From the NCBI GenBank assembly GCA_051656645.1, contig JBOGCH010000041.1, forward strand, positions 1-51,489: DNA of 51,489 bases. The letters are read 5' to 3'. The translations under genes were made by a program, and so were the position numbers. This DNA comes from JBOGCH01 sp051656645. GTDB taxonomy: Bacteria; Bacteroidota; Bacteroidia; Bacteroidales; Marinifilaceae. This document shows, piece by piece, positions 1 through 8,741 of this stretch. Each line of letters starts with the position of its first letter. Position 1 is the stretch's first letter. The notes under the pieces were generated by a model. The model made no database searches, was not told the DNA's origin, and saw only the letters and a list, made by a program, of their open reading frames with translations.

Positions 1-7
1 GGGTACC

Positions 8-54
8 AAACCTGAATGAAACCTGAATGAAAGCTGAATGAAACCTGAATGAAA
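8..54. repeat. Four tandem copies of an 11-bp repeat
   Basis: The unit AAACCTGAATG occurs at 8-18, 19-29, 30-40 (one C-to-G change) and 41-51, followed by a partial unit. There are no spacers, so this is a short tandem repeat and not a CRISPR array. It lies upstream of the helicase gene, and the window edge hides whether more copies exist to the left. Confidence 0.9.
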
Positions 55-221
55 CCCCTAGAGGGTATAACCAAGGGCTCGATATGCTATCACACTCCAA
101 TGCAGAGGAAAGAATGCTTGATATTTTAATAAATTTATCAAACACATGTATATATTACATGTTCTTAGTATTGAGTTTCATTATAGGCAACCGAGTGATA
201 GGAAAGTATACTTCTATTTGT

Positions 222-229
222 TATTTTTG
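222..229 (+). promoter_or_regulatory. Possible -7 box for the helicase gene
   Basis: TATTTTTG fits the Bacteroidota -7 consensus TAnnTTTG and lies 34 bases before the favoured GTG start at 264. I see no clear TTTG -33 element at the usual distance, so this is weak. It is listed because it supports the downstream start. Confidence 0.25.
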
Positions 230-263
230 TAGCTTTAAGCACATCAGAAAAAAGAATAAAATA

Positions 264-2540
264 GTGGATTTTAAGGCGGAATTAAATGGAAACCAGCTTG
301 CAGCTGTAGAACAAACCGAGGGAGCGGCTCTAATTATTGCCGGTGCCGGATCGGGTAAAACTCGTGTACTAACCTATCGTATTGCCAATTTACTGAGTAA
401 AGGAGTCCCGGCATATAGGATATTAGCACTGACTTTTACTAATAAGGCTGCAAGCGAAATGAAAAAACGTATTGCAGATTTAGTGGGCTTTGATAATGCC
501 AAAAGTCTGTGGATGGGAACTTTTCACTCCATTTTTTCTAAAATTCTACGTATAGAGGCTGAGCATCTGGGCTACAGTTCGGATTTTACAATTTACGACA
601 CACAGGACTCTAAGAACCTTATTCGCAGTATTGTTAAGGACATGAAGTTGGACGATAAACTGTATAAGCCTAACGTAGTGTTGGGACGTATATCAATGGC
701 CAAAAATAACCTTATTCTGCCCGAAAATTACGCAGCATCCGCTCAAATCATGTCGGCCGATGCAGCTGCTAAACGTCCACGTATTTGCGATATATATAAG
801 CAGTATCAGCAACGTTGTAAACAAAGTGACACGATGGACTTTGATGATTTGCTTTTACAAACAAATATATTATTCCGCGATTTTCCAGAAATTCTGAAAA
901 AATATCAGGAGAAATTCACTCATATTTTGGTAGATGAGTATCAGGATACCAATTATTCCCAATACTTGATTATACGTAAATTATCGGCCTTACACAAAAA
1001 CATTTGTGTAGTTGGCGACGATGCACAAAGTATATACTCGTTTCGAGGAGCACGTATTGAAAATATTTTAAATTTCAGGAAGGATTATCCGGAATTTAAG
1101 CTGTTTAAATTGGAACAGAATTACCGTTCCACAACAAATATTGTAGATGCGGCTAACAGTGTAATTAGTAAAAACAAGGAGCAAATTCCTAAACGTACTT
1201 TCTCGGAGAACGAGGAGGGTGAACTTATTCGTGTTTTAAGAGCTTTGACCGACAAGGAAGAGGGATCGCAAGTTGCCAATGAAATTTTTAAGTTAGCTCA
1301 CTTTGAGCAACAATCCTACAGTGATTTTGCTATTCTTTACAGAACTAACGCACAATCCCGTATTATGGAGGAAGCGTTACGCAAACGCAATATCCCCTAC
1401 CGTATTTACGGTGGTCAGTCCTTTTATCAACGTAAAGAGATAAAGGATATTTTAGCCTATTTCAGACTTACGGTAAACCCGAACGATGAAGAGGCCCTTA
1501 AACGCATTATAAACTATCCGAAACGTGGAATTGGCGAAACGACAGTTGATAAAATTGGCGAAATAGCACTACATAACAGTGTTTCAATGTGGCAAGTGGT
1601 TTGCAGTGCAGATAAATTGCCTATGGCTTTTAACAGTGGCACTCAAAGCAAGTTGAACAAGTTTGCAGAATTGATTGTAAATTTCCAAGAAAGAGTATTG
1701 CAACAAAATGCTTTTGAGAGTGCGGATTATATTATGCGCGCAAGCGGCATACGGAGCGATTTAGACAACGATACCACTCCTGAGGGTGTATCGCGCCAAG
1801 AGAATATAAACGAGCTTCTAAACGCGTTAAAAGAGTTTAGTGAGAGTACCTATCAAGATGGAGCAGATTCTTCCTTAAGTTCGTTCCTTGAGGGTGTAGC
1901 ACTCCTAACAGACCAAGATAGCGACAAGGAGGCTGATACAAATCAGGTAACATTAATGACTATCCATGCTTCAAAGGGCTTGGAGTTTACCAATGTGTTT
2001 ATTAGCGGAATGGAGGAGGAACTGTTCCCTGGCCAACAAAGTAGTTCAACTCCCGCACAACTGGAGGAGGAACGCAGACTATTTTACGTGGCGTTGACGC
2101 GTGCCGAAAAACGTGCCTATTTAACATATGCAGCCTCTCGATACAAAAACGGGCAAATAATTACTTCTCGTCCATCACGTTTTATATCGGAGATTGATGC
2201 ACATTTTCTTGATGGCAATGTCCCATTAATGGACAGACCTACCGGTTTTTTAATGAATAAGGAGATAAATGCCGCTTCTCGTCAACAGCGACCTGTCCGC
2301 CCGCAAACCTCTACCCCATCAATAGATTTGCCGGAATTAGACAGAAATAAATTGGAACTTATCCCGGGAAAGGATTTACAACCGGAAATGATTGTTTTTC
2401 ATCCAACATTTGGTACAGGCAAGGTTATAAGCGTTGAAGGAGTCGGTATTCAGAAAAAAGCAAAAGTGCATTTTAAAGAGGGCGGACAACGCGTTTTAAT
2501 GTTAAATTTTGCAAAACTATATCACGAAGCAAAGAAATAG
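264..2540 (+). CDS. UvrD/PcrA-type superfamily 1A DNA helicase
   Basis: ATP-dependent 3'-5' DNA helicase of the UvrD/PcrA/Rep family, acting in DNA repair and replication in the cytoplasm. Visible motifs in order: Walker A GAGSGKT near residue 27, motif Ia TFTNKAASEM, DEYQDTN (Walker B), DDAQSIYSFRGA, NYRST, TIHASKGLEF and RRLFYVALTRA. A PcrA-like C-terminal tail (FHPTFGTGKVISVEGVG) follows. The frame is open back to an ATG at 84, but the first 60 residues are Cys/Tyr/Ile-rich and unlike the family. Homologues normally begin just before the Q-motif (here LNGNQLAAVEQ), so I place the start at GTG 264 after an A-rich stretch, giving 758 residues. UvrD and PcrA cannot be separated from motifs alone. 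Confidence 0.9.
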   Translation: MDFKAELNGNQLAAVEQTEGAALIIAGAGSGKTRVLTYRIANLLSKGVPAYRILALTFTNKAASEMKKRIADLVGFDNAKSLWMGTFHSIFSKILRIEAEHLGYSSDFTIYDTQDSKNLIRSIVKDMKLDDKLYKPNVVLGRISMAKNNLILPENYAASAQIMSADAAAKRPRICDIYKQYQQRCKQSDTMDFDDLLLQTNILFRDFPEILKKYQEKFTHILVDEYQDTNYSQYLIIRKLSALHKNICVVGDDAQSIYSFRGARIENILNFRKDYPEFKLFKLEQNYRSTTNIVDAANSVISKNKEQIPKRTFSENEEGELIRVLRALTDKEEGSQVANEIFKLAHFEQQSYSDFAILYRTNAQSRIMEEALRKRNIPYRIYGGQSFYQRKEIKDILAYFRLTVNPNDEEALKRIINYPKRGIGETTVDKIGEIALHNSVSMWQVVCSADKLPMAFNSGTQSKLNKFAELIVNFQERVLQQNAFESADYIMRASGIRSDLDNDTTPEGVSRQENINELLNALKEFSESTYQDGADSSLSSFLEGVALLTDQDSDKEADTNQVTLMTIHASKGLEFTNVFISGMEEELFPGQQSSSTPAQLEEERRLFYVALTRAEKRAYLTYAASRYKNGQIITSRPSRFISEIDAHFLDGNVPLMDRPTGFLMNKEINAASRQQRPVRPQTSTPSIDLPELDRNKLELIPGKDLQPEMIVFHPTFGTGKVISVEGVGIQKKAKVHFKEGGQRVLMLNFAKLYHEAKK

Positions 2541-2565
2541 CTATATCAACCGAAAGATTTTATAC

Positions 2566-2573
2566 TATATTTG
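2566..2573 (+). promoter_or_regulatory. Possible -7 box for DUF4290/folK
   Basis: TATATTTG matches TAnnTTTG exactly, in the 171-bp gap between the helicase and DUF4290 genes. It would give a leader of about 130 bases. A matching -33 element is not clear. Confidence 0.35.
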
Positions 2574-2711
2574 TAACGATTGAAATTTATTATACGTTAT
2601 TTTACAACTATATAGCGTGTTTAGGATATTATCTGTACAACTTCGTTTTTTACAAACATACAAGTCGGCAATTCGACATAATTTAGATTAAAATATTAGC
2701 ATCCATAAGTT

Positions 2712-3395
2712 ATGGAATATAACACCCAGAAAACAAAATTACTCCTTCCGGAATATGGTAGAAACGTGCAAAAGATGGTTGACCATATTATGACTATTGA
2801 AGATAGAGAACAGCGCACCAAGGCAGCGAAAGCGGTTATTGACGTGATGGGAAATATTTACCCCCATTTACGTGATATTCCTGACTTTAGACATAAACTT
2901 TGGGATCATCTTGCAATTATGTCTGAGTTTAAATTGGACATTGAAACTCCTTATCCATTACCTTCGGTTGAGAAGCTTAATGAAAAGCCGGCGCGTATTC
3001 CATATAAAAATAACAGAATCAGATACAGACACTACGGTTCGTCGGTAGAGTTGCTAGCAAAAAAGATAAAAGAGCTAGATAATATCGAAGAGAAAAAAGC
3101 GTTAATTGTTTTGACTGCAAACCACATGAAGAAGTCCTTCATCACATGGAATAAAGATGGTGTTGAGGACGACGAAATTCTTGCAGATATGAAGTTGTAT
3201 CTAGGTGATGATTTTGAATTTCCGGAGGGATTAACACTTTCTGCCGAGAAATATTTGCTTCAAAAGAAGAGTAAAATTTACAACTCTAGCCGTTCTATTC
3301 CCGTTAATAATGGCATGAACCGCAAAAACAATAAGCCGGGAATGAAGAGTATGAAACGGGATAACAATCGACCTTTCCAAAAGAAAACGAAATAA
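2712..3395 (+). CDS. DUF4290 family protein
   Basis: A 227-residue cytoplasmic protein matching my memory of the Bacteroidota-specific DUF4290 family, notably the N-terminal segment with YNTQ, LLLPEYGRN and HLRDIPDFRHKLWDHL. The first 180 residues look globular and helical. The last ~45 are rich in Lys, Arg and Asn (for example NRKNNKPGMKSMKRDNN), suggesting a disordered basic tail that could contact nucleic acid. It has no signal peptide or membrane segment. It is followed 42 bases later by folK on the same strand, so the two are probably co-transcribed. No biochemical function is known to me. Confidence 0.8.
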   Translation: MEYNTQKTKLLLPEYGRNVQKMVDHIMTIEDREQRTKAAKAVIDVMGNIYPHLRDIPDFRHKLWDHLAIMSEFKLDIETPYPLPSVEKLNEKPARIPYKNNRIRYRHYGSSVELLAKKIKELDNIEEKKALIVLTANHMKKSFITWNKDGVEDDEILADMKLYLGDDFEFPEGLTLSAEKYLLQKKSKIYNSSRSIPVNNGMNRKNNKPGMKSMKRDNNRPFQKKTK

Positions 3396-3437
3396 CCTTG
3401 TTTGCGCGTTCGCGATATAATAATGAAATAAGGCTAT

Positions 3438-3923
3438 ATGAAAACAGTTTTAATATTGGGAAGTAACCAAGGTAATAAAAAGGCAGTATTATCCAATGCC
3501 ATAAAAATGATTAAGCTACGTATTGGCAAAGTGATACAGAAATCATCACTCTATTCTACCGAACCATGGGGCTTTCTTAGCGAGGATAATTTCTTAAATC
3601 AGGTAGTTGCTGTTGAAACACAACTAAATCCAAGCGATGTGTTGGCGCAAGCATTACAAATAGAGCTGGAATTGGGACGCGTACGAGTGCAAACAGATCA
3701 GAGATACGCATCGAGAGCAATAGATATTGACGTTTTGTTTTATGACAATTTGATTATTGATACACCCAATTTACAAGTGCCTCACCCACGACTTACCGAA
3801 AGACGTTTTGTGCTAGAGCCACTCAATGAGATTATGCCTCAATTTAAACATCCCATACTTCAAATAAGCATTGCCGAATGCTTAGAAATATGTCCTGATA
3901 AATGTAAAGTGTCGCTATTATAA
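3438..3923 (+). CDS. folK: 2-amino-4-hydroxy-6-hydroxymethyldihydropteridine pyrophosphokinase
   Basis: HPPK transfers pyrophosphate from ATP to 6-hydroxymethyl-7,8-dihydropterin, the step before dihydropteroate synthase in folate synthesis. Family signatures: LGSNQGNK at the N-terminus, SSLYSTEPWG, FLNQVV, the catalytic region RYASRAIDIDVLFYDN (family consensus R-x-x-x-R-x-x-D-x-D), and the substrate loop VPHPRLTERRFVLEPL. At 161 residues it is the normal single-domain length, with no fused FolB or FolP. The last codons and stop lie inside a perfect 34-bp inverted repeat that also marks the end of the convergent DUF3467 gene. Confidence 0.95.
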   Translation: MKTVLILGSNQGNKKAVLSNAIKMIKLRIGKVIQKSSLYSTEPWGFLSEDNFLNQVVAVETQLNPSDVLAQALQIELELGRVRVQTDQRYASRAIDIDVLFYDNLIIDTPNLQVPHPRLTERRFVLEPLNEIMPQFKHPILQISIAECLEICPDKCKVSLL

Positions 3924-3956
3924 ATAGCGACACTTTACATTTATCAGGACATATTT
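3886..3956. terminator. Perfect 34-bp inverted repeat between convergent genes
   Basis: Arms 3886-3919 and 3923-3956 are exact reverse complements around a 3-base loop (ATA). The left arm encodes the last residues of FolK, and its stop codon lies across the loop and right arm. The right arm ends two bases before the stop of the convergent DUF3467 gene. A bidirectional terminator is the simplest reading, with A/T runs on both flanks, but the stem is far longer than termination needs. Confidence 0.85.
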
Positions 3957-3958
3957 AT

Positions 3959-4273
3959 TTAAGCTTGTCCTTTTGTATTTAATCCCAATGGGAAAACAGG
4001 TCCTGAAACTTCCTCAGCCTCTGCAATCTTGATTGTACCGTTATCCTGTTCGAATTTATGAACGTTGTCCTGCAGCGCATACATTAAACGTTTAGCATTC
4101 TCGGGTGTTAGTATAATTCTGCTCTTTACCTCGCCTTTTGGCACACCCGGCATGATACGAATAAAGTCTACAATAAACTCAGATGTTGAGTGTGATATGA
4201 TTGCCAAATTAGAATAAGTACCCTGAGCTACTTCGTGGCTAAGCTCTATATCAAGTTGCTTTTTCTCTTCCAT
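3959..4273 (-). CDS. DUF3467 domain protein
   Basis: A 104-residue cytoplasmic protein of the DUF3467 family, common in Bacteroidota and typically encoded right after rpoC. Recognisable segments are the strand pairs around EVAQGTYSNLAIISHS and FIVDFIRIMPG, followed by the basic VKSRIILTPENAKRLMYALQ stretch. It lies 128 bases downstream of rpoC, beyond the rpoC terminator. It may therefore depend on readthrough or its own promoter, and I saw no clear -7 box. The function is unknown to me. Confidence 0.85.
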   Translation of the reverse strand: MEEKKQLDIELSHEVAQGTYSNLAIISHSTSEFIVDFIRIMPGVPKGEVKSRIILTPENAKRLMYALQDNVHKFEQDNGTIKIAEAEEVSGPVFPLGLNTKGQA

Positions 4274-4345
4274 AATTCTATATATTATTAATTATTTGCT
4301 TTTTACTAATATACGTTTTTAAATTCTATTTGATACTGCAAATAA

Positions 4346-4380
4346 AATAAAAAAGAGGAGATGTTTAACACATCCCCTCT
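4346..4380 (-). terminator. Rho-independent terminator after rpoC
   Basis: Read on the - strand, an 11-bp stem with one mismatch (4370-4380 with 4354-4364) is followed by a T-rich tract (complement of 4340-4353). It lies 20-55 bases beyond the rpoC stop and ends the long ribosomal protein-RNA polymerase operon. Confidence 0.85.
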
Positions 4381-4401
4381 TCAATATGGTAAATAGTACT
4401 A

Positions 4402-7400
4402 CTATTTTGTTAGTTTTTCCATGTCTGCTTTTGAAGCAACAATGATATCCTGAACGTCCTTCATACCTGTACCAACAGGGATTAAGTGTCCACAAATAAC
4501 ATTTTCTTTCAAACCTTCTAATGGGTCAACTTTACCAAAGATTGCAGCCTCATTAAGTACCTTAGTTGTTTCCTGGAAGGAAGCAGCCGAGATAAAGCTT
4601 GATGTTTGAAGAGCTGCACGAGTAATACCCTGTAGGATTTGCGAAGATGTTGCAGGAACAGCATCACGAGCATCAACAACGCTAAGGTCGCGACGTTTAA
4701 GCTGTGAGTTGATATCACGCAACTGACGTGCTGTGATAATTTGTCCCGCTTTAACTTCGGTAGAGTCACCACTGTCAACAACTACTTTTTTACCGTAAAT
4801 TTCGTCGTTTTCAGCCATAAAGTCACTCTTATCAACTACTTGGTTCTCTAGGAACTTAGTATCACCAGAATCCTTGATTAACACTTTACGCATCATTTGG
4901 TGAACGATGATTTCAAAGTGTTTGTCATTGATTTTTACCCCCTGCATACGGTATACATCCTGAACTTCGTTCACGATATATTCCTGTACTTTGATAGGAC
5001 CTTCAATGTTAAGAATATCTGTAGGTGTGATAGCACCATCTGAAAGTGGAGTACCTGCACGTACATAGTCATTCTCCTGAACAAGGATCTGTTTAGAAAG
5101 AGAAACCAAATATTTCTTCACCTCACCAGTTTTTGATGTGATGATAACTTCGCGGTTACCACGTTTGATTTTTCCGTACGAAACTTCTCCGTCAATCTCA
5201 GAAACCACAGCCGGATTGGATGGGTTACGAGCCTCGAATAACTCTGTTACACGTGGAAGACCTCCGGTGATATCGCCTGCTTTACCAACGGCACGAGGGA
5301 TTTTCACGATAGTACTACCAATTGTTACAGCTTCGCCTTCTTTAACTACGATATGGGCACCTACCGGAAGGTTGTAGCTTTTTACAACTTCACCTTTAGC
5401 ATCCAAGATAGTTAAAGCAGGAGCTTTAGTTTTATCTCTAAATTCAGTGATTACTTTTTCACGGAAACCGGTTGTTTCATCCGACTCCTCTTTGAAAGTT
5501 TCACCTTCAATTAAGTTTTCACTTCCTACAGTTCCACCAAACTCAGTGATGATAACGGCATTAAATGGATCCCACTCACATAGGATTTCGCCTTTTTTCA
5601 CCTCTTGTCCGTCTTTCACAAACAATTTAGCTCCATAAGGAATGTTGCTTGCAAGAAGAGTGATACCTGTATTTTTATCTACAATTCGGAACTCAGTTAA
5701 ACGACCAACAACAACATCGCAAGTAGATCCGTTTTCCATAACGTGCTCAACAGAACGTAATTCATCAAATTCGATGATACCGTCATATTTAGCTTTCATA
5801 GAGTTCTGGCTAGAGATGTTACCTGCGGTACCCCCTACGTGGAAGGTACGAAGTGTAAGCTGTGTACCTGGCTCTCCAATTGACTGTGCTGCAATTGTAC
5901 CAACTGCCTCACCACGCTGAACTAAGCGGCCTGTAGATAGGTTACGTCCGTAACACTTAGCACAAACCCCTTTCTTAGCCTCACATGTAAGTACTGAACG
6001 TACTTCCACGCGCTCAATAGGAGAATCCTCAATTGTTTGAGCTGCTCTTTCGTCAATCTCTTCACCCGCCTTAACAACAAGATCACCTGTAGTTGGATGT
6101 ACAACATCATGTACAGAAACACGTCCAAGGATACGCTCAAATAGAGACGATACAACCTCTTCGTTATTCTTGATTGCTGCAATAGATACACCGCGAAGTG
6201 TTCCACAATCCTCCTCAGTAATAGTGATGTCATTGGCAACGTCAACAAGACGACGAGTTAAGTAACCCGCATCGGCCGTTTTCAACGCCGTATCCGCAAG
6301 ACCTTTACGCGCACCGTGGGTAGAGATAAAGTACTCAAGTACCGACAGACCCTCTTTAAAGTTAGCAAGGATCGGGTTCTCGATAATCTGACCACCTGTA
6401 GCACCAGACTTTTGCGGCTTAGCCATCAATCCACGCATACCTCCAAGCTGACGAATCTGCTCACGCGATCCACGGGCTCCGGAGTCAAGCATCATATAGA
6501 TTGAGTTGAAACCTTGTTTGTCGTTAATAAGCTGCTTCATCAACGTATTGGTTAAGCTAGCATTAACGTGCGTCCAAATATCAATAATCTGGTTGTAACG
6601 CTCGTTGTTGGTAATGAATCCCATGTTATAGTTAGCCATTACCTCTTCTACTTGCGAATACCCGTCTTTTAACAATTCATCTTTCTCAGCAGGGATGATT
6701 ACATCCTCAAGGTTGAATGACAAACCACCTTCAAACGCCATACGGTAACCAAGGTCTTTGATATCGTCAAGGAACTTCGCAGTTACATCGACACCGCAAC
6801 GTTTAAAGATATCCCCAATAATATCACGTAATGCTTTCTTAGTCATCAACGTGTTAATGAATGGGAAGTTTTTAGGAGTAAACTGGTTCAATATTACACG
6901 ACCCACAGTTGTATCAATATTGTGACGAATTGGGTTACCATCTTCATCAACAGAATCAACTTTAACTGTAATCATCGCATGCATATCTACAGCTTTCTCA
7001 TTCAACGCAATAATAACTTCTTGCGGAGAGTAGAAACGTAAACCTTCACCTCTAGCACCTTTACGTTGTTTTGTAATATAATACAAACCAAGTACCATGT
7101 CCTGAGAAGGAACGGTAATAGGAGCACCATTGGCAGGGTTAAGAATATTGTGCGCACAAAGCATTAAGATTTGTGCCTCAAGTACAGCTTCGTTACCAAG
7201 TGGTAAGTGTACCGCCATCTGGTCACCGTCAAAGTCGGCATTGAAACCCGTACAAGCAAGTGGATGCAAACGGATAGCTTTACCTTCAATTAAACGAGGC
7301 TGGAATGACTGGATACCCAAACGGTGAAGTGTAGGAGCACGGTTAAGTAATACCGGATGTCCTTTAAGTACATTTTCAAGAATATCCCAAACCACCGGAT

Positions 7401-8652
7401 CACGACGGTCTACAATTTTCTTAGCACTCTTCACAGTTTTAACAATACCACGTTCAATAAGTTTACGGATAATGAATGGCATGTAAAGCTCAGCTGCCAT
7501 ATCTTTTGGCAAACCACACTCATGCATTTTCAAATCCGGTCCAACAACAATTACCGAACGAGCTGAATAGTCAACACGCTTACCTAATAAGTTTTGACGG
7601 AAACGTCCTTGCTTACCTTTCAATGAGTCAGAAAGAGATTTCAATGGACGGTTATTTTCAATCTTAACCGCATTAGCTTTACGTGAGTTATCGAATAATG
7701 AATCGACAGCCTCCTGTAACATACGTTTTTCATTACGTAAGATTACATCTGGAGCTTTGATTTCAATAAGACGTTTTAAACGGTTGTTACGGATGATAAC
7801 ACGACGGTATAAATCATTTAAGTCAGACGTTGCAAAACGTCCTCCGTCTAGAGGTACAAGCGGACGTAATTCTGGTGGAATTACAGCAAGTACTTTGATA
7901 ATCATCCATTCAGGTTTGTTAACCTCTTTACTTGCACGGAACGCTTCAACAACTTGTAGACGTTTTAACGCCTCGTTTTTACGTTGTTGCGAAGTTTCTG
8001 TATCCGCTTTGTGACGTAGCTCATACGATAAATCGTCTAAGTCAATACGCTCAAGTAACATCTGGATTGCCTCAGCACCCATTTTAGCTACAAACTTATT
8101 TGGATCTGTATCGTCAAGATAGTAATTATCCTCCGGTAAAGTATCTAAGAAATCCAAATATTCTTCCTCAGTAAGGAAGTCTAATCTGGCAATACCTTTC
8201 TCTGCAAGAGGTCCCGGATTGATTACAACATAACGCTCATAGTAAATAACAGCGTCAAGTTTCTTAGATGGTAATCCTAAAAGATAACCAATCTTGTTTG
8301 GTAATGATTTGAAGTACCAAATGTGCGCTACAGGAACCACCAATTGAATGTGTCCCATACGCTCACGACGTACTTTTTTCTCTGTTACCTCAACCCCACA
8401 ACGGTCACATACGATACCTTTGTAACGTATTCTTTTATATTTACCGCAATGACACTCATAATCCTTAACGGGACCAAAGATTCGTTCACAGAACAAACCG
8501 TCACGCTCAGGTTTATAAGTACGATAGTTAATCGTCTCAGGCTTTAACACCACACCGCTGGAGCGTTCTAGAATCTCCTCAGGTGATGCAAGTCCGATTG
8601 CTATTTTTGTAAAGCCTTTTGGCTTATTACTATTATCTTTTCTGAATGCCAT
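4402..8652 (-). CDS. rpoC: RNA polymerase beta' subunit
   Basis: Largest subunit of RNA polymerase, carrying the catalytic Mg-binding loop (NADFDGDQMAVH). Also visible are the N-terminal zinc ribbon (CHCGKYKRIRYKGIVCDRCGVEVT), the second zinc site (CEAKKGVCAKCYGRNL), the trigger-loop region (GEPGTQLTLRTFHVGG) and the Bacteroidota-type C-terminus. The frame is open to an ATG at 8724, but the conserved start is at MAFRKDN, encoded from 8652. The extra 24 residues are Ser-rich and not part of the family, so I use 8652 (1416 residues). It lies 89 bases after rpoB in the same operon. Antisense open frames inside it are artefacts of codon bias. Confidence 0.98.
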   Translation of the reverse strand: MAFRKDNSNKPKGFTKIAIGLASPEEILERSSGVVLKPETINYRTYKPERDGLFCERIFGPVKDYECHCGKYKRIRYKGIVCDRCGVEVTEKKVRRERMGHIQLVVPVAHIWYFKSLPNKIGYLLGLPSKKLDAVIYYERYVVINPGPLAEKGIARLDFLTEEEYLDFLDTLPEDNYYLDDTDPNKFVAKMGAEAIQMLLERIDLDDLSYELRHKADTETSQQRKNEALKRLQVVEAFRASKEVNKPEWMIIKVLAVIPPELRPLVPLDGGRFATSDLNDLYRRVIIRNNRLKRLIEIKAPDVILRNEKRMLQEAVDSLFDNSRKANAVKIENNRPLKSLSDSLKGKQGRFRQNLLGKRVDYSARSVIVVGPDLKMHECGLPKDMAAELYMPFIIRKLIERGIVKTVKSAKKIVDRRDPVVWDILENVLKGHPVLLNRAPTLHRLGIQSFQPRLIEGKAIRLHPLACTGFNADFDGDQMAVHLPLGNEAVLEAQILMLCAHNILNPANGAPITVPSQDMVLGLYYITKQRKGARGEGLRFYSPQEVIIALNEKAVDMHAMITVKVDSVDEDGNPIRHNIDTTVGRVILNQFTPKNFPFINTLMTKKALRDIIGDIFKRCGVDVTAKFLDDIKDLGYRMAFEGGLSFNLEDVIIPAEKDELLKDGYSQVEEVMANYNMGFITNNERYNQIIDIWTHVNASLTNTLMKQLINDKQGFNSIYMMLDSGARGSREQIRQLGGMRGLMAKPQKSGATGGQIIENPILANFKEGLSVLEYFISTHGARKGLADTALKTADAGYLTRRLVDVANDITITEEDCGTLRGVSIAAIKNNEEVVSSLFERILGRVSVHDVVHPTTGDLVVKAGEEIDERAAQTIEDSPIERVEVRSVLTCEAKKGVCAKCYGRNLSTGRLVQRGEAVGTIAAQSIGEPGTQLTLRTFHVGGTAGNISSQNSMKAKYDGIIEFDELRSVEHVMENGSTCDVVVGRLTEFRIVDKNTGITLLASNIPYGAKLFVKDGQEVKKGEILCEWDPFNAVIITEFGGTVGSENLIEGETFKEESDETTGFREKVITEFRDKTKAPALTILDAKGEVVKSYNLPVGAHIVVKEGEAVTIGSTIVKIPRAVGKAGDITGGLPRVTELFEARNPSNPAVVSEIDGEVSYGKIKRGNREVIITSKTGEVKKYLVSLSKQILVQENDYVRAGTPLSDGAITPTDILNIEGPIKVQEYIVNEVQDVYRMQGVKINDKHFEIIVHQMMRKVLIKDSGDTKFLENQVVDKSDFMAENDEIYGKKVVVDSGDSTEVKAGQIITARQLRDINSQLKRRDLSVVDARDAVPATSSQILQGITRAALQTSSFISAASFQETTKVLNEAAIFGKVDPLEGLKENVICGHLIPVGTGMKDVQDIIVASKADMEKLTK

Positions 8653-8741
8653 ATTAATGCTTTGTATTAAAGTCTTTGTTGTCGAAGATTCAAATATCGG
8701 CGAGTTTGCACTTTGCAAACTCAACCGTTATTTGTTGACTT

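Noticed and set aside
8..54. Possible CRISPR array at the left edge
   Set aside because: The 11-bp units are directly adjacent with no spacers, so this is a simple tandem repeat.
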